From NCBI RefSeq assembly GCF_037975245.1, contig NC_092564.1:15834984-15845983 (forward strand): a stretch of 11,000 bases of DNA. The letters are read 5' to 3'. The stretch is from Apostichopus japonicus (Eukaryota > Echinodermata > Holothuroidea > Aspidochirotida > Stichopodidae). Position 1 is the first letter of the stretch. Every line of letters starts with the position of its first letter. A model generated the notes under the pieces. The model saw nothing but the letters and a program-made list of their open reading frames with translations, made no database searches and was not told the origin of the DNA. Positions 9,220 through 11,000 of this stretch are shown here, one piece after another. A program made the position numbers and the translations under genes.

Positions 9220-9226
9220 TACTCAC

Positions 9227-9304
9227 CAGCGATATTCTCCTTTATCCACTTTAGAGCTTCACTTTGATCCCATAATCCGTAGTTACCTCTTAGCTCAGGA
9301 TCAC
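9227..9304 (-). CDS. Carboxylesterase exon with NYGLWDQ motif
   Basis: This is a short 78-base exon. After two bases complete the Gly from the previous exon, it reads DPELRGNYGLWDQSEALKW and then IKENIA. That matches the family signature (usually G-D-x-x-x-x-G-N-x-G-L-x-D-Q, then A-L-x-W-V-x-x-N-I) which follows FLATG. The acceptor is AAG at 9307-9305 on the minus strand, with a weak polypyrimidine tract. The donor is g|GTGAGT at 9226. Both boundaries are fixed by phase: it enters with one codon base already supplied and leaves one base of an Ala codon. A TA/TG microsatellite begins just inside the downstream intron. This exon is too short to stand out as an open reading frame and was found from the motif and splice sites. 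Confidence 0.93.
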
Positions 9305-9866
9305 CTTAATGACGTAACGTCAAAAGATATCAGATAAAGGATCAAAATGTTAATCATTATGTAATAAACCGAGTGTAAAAAAATATGTCTAAAAAGTAAG
9401 AAATATGTAGGCGTAACACCCTAACGGATAGTTTTGTCTTAACCAATAATATGCTTTTGTTTTATATAGAGGATGGTTCAATTAGCTATACTGTGTGTAA
9501 CAATGTTTGATTTTTTTTAATTGGATGTTCAGGGGATCCCTCAGTTCGACAGATCATCGGGGTACGTACGGTGTCACAAAAGATACCATCTTGTTCCTTA
9601 TATGGTCATACAACTCTGGAGAACATATATGCTACTATAGGTATCTATATACAAACATAGTTCGAGTACTTAATTATGGTAGGGTTGCAACCATAAACCT
9701 TCAAAAAAAGTGTCTCCCTTTCCACTTTTTCACTTTCTATAACTGGCATAGCTGTTGATGACCATTCGAACTTTGGTGAGAGAAAATGGTCGAGTATAAG
9801 GTGGTAAGAAATAACCTCTCGTCTTTGAAGAAGATCATATAAGTCCTATACGTCTACATGCTTGAC

Positions 9867-10033
9867 GAGTGGGGCGGGGTGGAGGTTGGACATGGGGTAG
9901 ACAGCCCCGGGTCATGAGTCGGACCCGATGAAATATTGGCTAAAGAATGGTGTATTTTCATTTTCATAGGCATACTCAATGGAAACTAAAGACTGGACCC
10001 TATGACATAATTATCCCGAGTGCCGGATCTACT
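9867..10033 (+). repeat. Diverged dispersed repeat, copy B
   Basis: This is the sister of the segment at 6192-6372, in the same orientation, with collinear blocks listed under that entry. Its downstream edge lies about 30 bases before the hAT-like element. If the transposon and one duplication are removed, copy B sits some 40-50 bases inside the intron's 5' end, much like copy A. Confidence 0.7.
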
Positions 10034-10063
10034 TGGTTCCTGACGTCATTGTACTACTATGAA

Positions 10064-10826
10064 CAAGGGCGGCGGAAGCACTTTTAATATAGGGGGGCAC
10101 CAACGTCGAAGGGCACTTTGCAGAAATTCGATTTTGAATGATGCAGTCTGATATTTAGTACCCTTTATAACTCTTATTGTATTATCTTATTTGCGTATAC
10201 ACATCACTCCATCAACGCCACCCCCCCCCCCCTCAAGTAAACAATGCATACTAGCAGTGCAATATCTAATGTGCAAATTGGGAAATTGGAAAATCATTAT
10301 AAAGTCCAAGTCCCTGCACACGCGATCGATACATGCATGAAAGCAAATGAAATATGTGAAAATACTGAAAGAAAAATAATTTTCTATGTGTTTTTCAATG
10401 GTTAAACTGATATTATTATGATCATTATTATTGTAACGACTTTTCCAATAATTCTAACCAATTTGGAAGGGTTATAACACGGCAAATGATTGTATGTTAT
10501 TGGCATGCGATGTAATAACCAACGCATGCCTATATGATATGCACATGAAAATGTTTAACGCGCGCGTAGCGCGCGAAAAATGTTGGTAATATTTATAGGG
10601 CAAGTCGTTACAGCCCCCCCCCCCCCAAATCAAATTGGGCTCCTACGCCTGTGGTAGTAAACATTTAAAACTTCCCGAAATATTTCATTCGACGTGGGTT
10701 TCGCTTTGTAAACTCTTTATTTATTTATTTAGAAATTTTTATGGAGAAAAAGGGCACATTTTTAACCTGAGGAAAAGTGGGGGGCACGTGCCCCCTGTGC
10801 CCCCCCCCCCGGTTCCGCCGCCCTTG
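10064..10826. mobile_element. Non-autonomous hAT-like DNA transposon, 763 bp
   Basis: The ends are perfect 14-base inverted repeats: CAAGGGCGGCGGAA at 10064-10077 and its complement at 10813-10826. The flanking 8-mers ACTATGAA (10056-10063) and ACAATGAA (10827-10834) differ at one base, as expected for a slightly aged 8-bp target duplication. Eight-base duplications and CA-GG-type ends are typical of the hAT superfamily. There is no transposase, so movement would need an enzyme supplied elsewhere. The interior has C runs (10221-10232, 10614-10626, 10800-10810), a G5CACGTGC5 palindrome (10780-10795) and a hairpin-rich module (10432-10612). It lies in an intron, 20 bases from the splice donor of the upstream exon. 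Confidence 0.9.
10432..10612. repeat. Nested inverted-repeat module inside the hAT-like element
   Basis: TGTAACGACTT (10432-10442) and AAGTCGTTACA (10602-10612) are perfect 11-base inverted repeats. Between them lie two further perfect hairpins: GGCATGCG/CGCATGCC (10502-10509 with 10523-10530) and CGCGCGC/GCGCGCG with loop GTA (10559-10575). No target duplication flanks the outer arms, so it may be either part of the parent element or an older nested insertion. Confidence 0.6.
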
Positions 10827-10847
10827 ACAATGAAAGATTTATATTAC

Positions 10848-11000
10848 CCGTAGCCAGAAATCCGAAGGCAGCTAATCGATAGTTAATCGACGCAAAAACT
10901 ACGTCATTGAATCCAACCAGGGCTCTGCCGTCGTAGGAGCCATCTATCGATGATCCAAAGAGGAATGCGCCACCATGAATCCAAACCATCACAGGAATGT
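10848..11000 (-). CDS. Carboxylesterase exon with oxyanion-hole motif (5' part outside the window)
   Basis: This exon encodes the early core of a type-B carboxylesterase. It reads [17 protein letters not shown], then SYDG, then [21 protein letters not shown] is the oxyanion-hole motif of the family, and INYRLxxFGFL is its standard following strand and helix. Two bases at the window edge (11000-10999) belong to a codon whose first base is off-window, or to the previous exon, so the true 5' boundary is unseen. The exon ends at 10848 with donor g|GTAATA. It leaves one base of a Gly codon, so the intron is phase 1. Continuing the frame past the donor runs into transposon sequence (see 10064-10826) and adds residues unlike the family, which supports splicing here. 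The identification is certain at family level. Confidence 0.94.

Larger units (their letters stand above)
6565..9226 (-). other. Intron (phase 1), 2662 bases
   Basis: This is the largest intron, from donor GTGAGT at 9226 to acceptor cttttattacag at 6565. It holds the TA/TG microsatellite, two copies of repeat family C, the 22-bp minisatellite, two CAGGGAG hairpins, an (ATT)n run at 6741-6755, a cluster of three GGATCC sites at about 7290-7350 and a TGACGTCA octamer. No coding sequence or structured RNA gene was recognised. Open frames here are short and include repeat sequence. Confidence 0.88.
9305..10847 (-). other. Intron (phase 1), 1543 bases
   Basis: The intron runs from donor GTAATA at 10847 to acceptor AAG at 9305. 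About half of it is the hAT-like element (10064-10826); most of the remainder next to it is the copy B repeat. Between 9323 and 9866 I see only AT-rich unique-looking sequence. The 13-base inverted repeat TGACGTAACGTCA (9310-9322) lies just inside the acceptor. Confidence 0.88.
791..11000 (-). other. Cholinesterase-like carboxylesterase gene, partial (six exons in the window)
   Basis: This is the overall gene model; the exons are listed separately. Six minus-strand exons join in frame through GT-AG introns with phases 1, 1, 0, 0 and 2, giving about 440 residues without a stop. Family members are usually 530-600 residues, so roughly 100 N-terminal residues, including any signal peptide, lie beyond position 11000. 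The whole catalytic triad is present: Ser in GQSAGG, Asp in ADDGS and His in GIAHAED. The conserved cysteine framework is also visible. The family hydrolyses carboxylic esters, and members include acetylcholinesterase, carboxylesterases and catalytically dead adhesion proteins. An intact triad argues for an active enzyme. The substrate cannot be told from these exons because the choline-binding Trp region lies upstream. Intron lengths are 1543, 2662, 1378, 1459 and 1848 bases. Confidence 0.93.

Noticed and set aside
9107-9337. Plus-strand open frame with a Tyr-Ile repeat
   Set aside because: Its repeats are translation of the TA/TG microsatellite, and its end overlaps a real minus-strand exon.

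Overview
This window is eukaryotic and most likely comes from an animal genome. It carries one intron-split gene on the minus strand, spread over more than 10 kb between large AT-rich introns. The introns are rich in C/G homopolymer runs, microsatellites, dispersed repeats and a non-autonomous DNA transposon. Nothing resembles bacterial operons, ribosome binding sites, CRISPR arrays or phage. The codon use, intron sizes and repeat texture suggest a marine invertebrate, possibly an echinoderm, but that is a guess and no single feature proves it.

The gene encodes a carboxylesterase type B / cholinesterase-like protein (alpha/beta-hydrolase fold). I can join six exons from their splice sites and matching reading phases, in transcript order: 11000-10848 (continues beyond the window), 9304-9227, 6564-6446, 5067-4897, 3437-2821 and 972-791. 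Together they give 1,320 coding bases, about 440 residues. They run from the oxyanion-hole motif HGGAF, through NYGLWDQ, the nucleophile motif GQSAGG, the loop disulfide pair, the catalytic acid (Asp in ADDGS) and the catalytic His (GIAHAEDIPFFFG), to the final conserved Cys in YCQLWNGF. The first hundred or so residues lie upstream of the window. The 3' end is unresolved: either the coding region reads into a TAG at 785-783, or it splices at 790 to an exon I could not identify.

The introns hold the other features. Intron 10847-9305 contains a 763-bp hAT-like element (10064-10826) with 14-bp terminal inverted repeats and a near-perfect 8-bp target duplication, placed 20 bases from a splice donor. 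It also contains one copy of a diverged repeat whose sister lies in intron 6445-5068. A second diverged repeat family has copies at 1788-1888, 8415-8459 and 8885-8968. A 4 x 22-bp minisatellite lies at 8213-8300. A compound TA/TG microsatellite starts seven bases past a splice donor at 9226.

The most unusual signal is a trio of tiny hairpins with CAGGGAG...CTCCCTG ends at 4801-4820, 6845-6864 and 7576-7604. Each is flanked by exact or degraded 7-bp direct repeats, so they look like miniature insertions or remnants of a mobile element.
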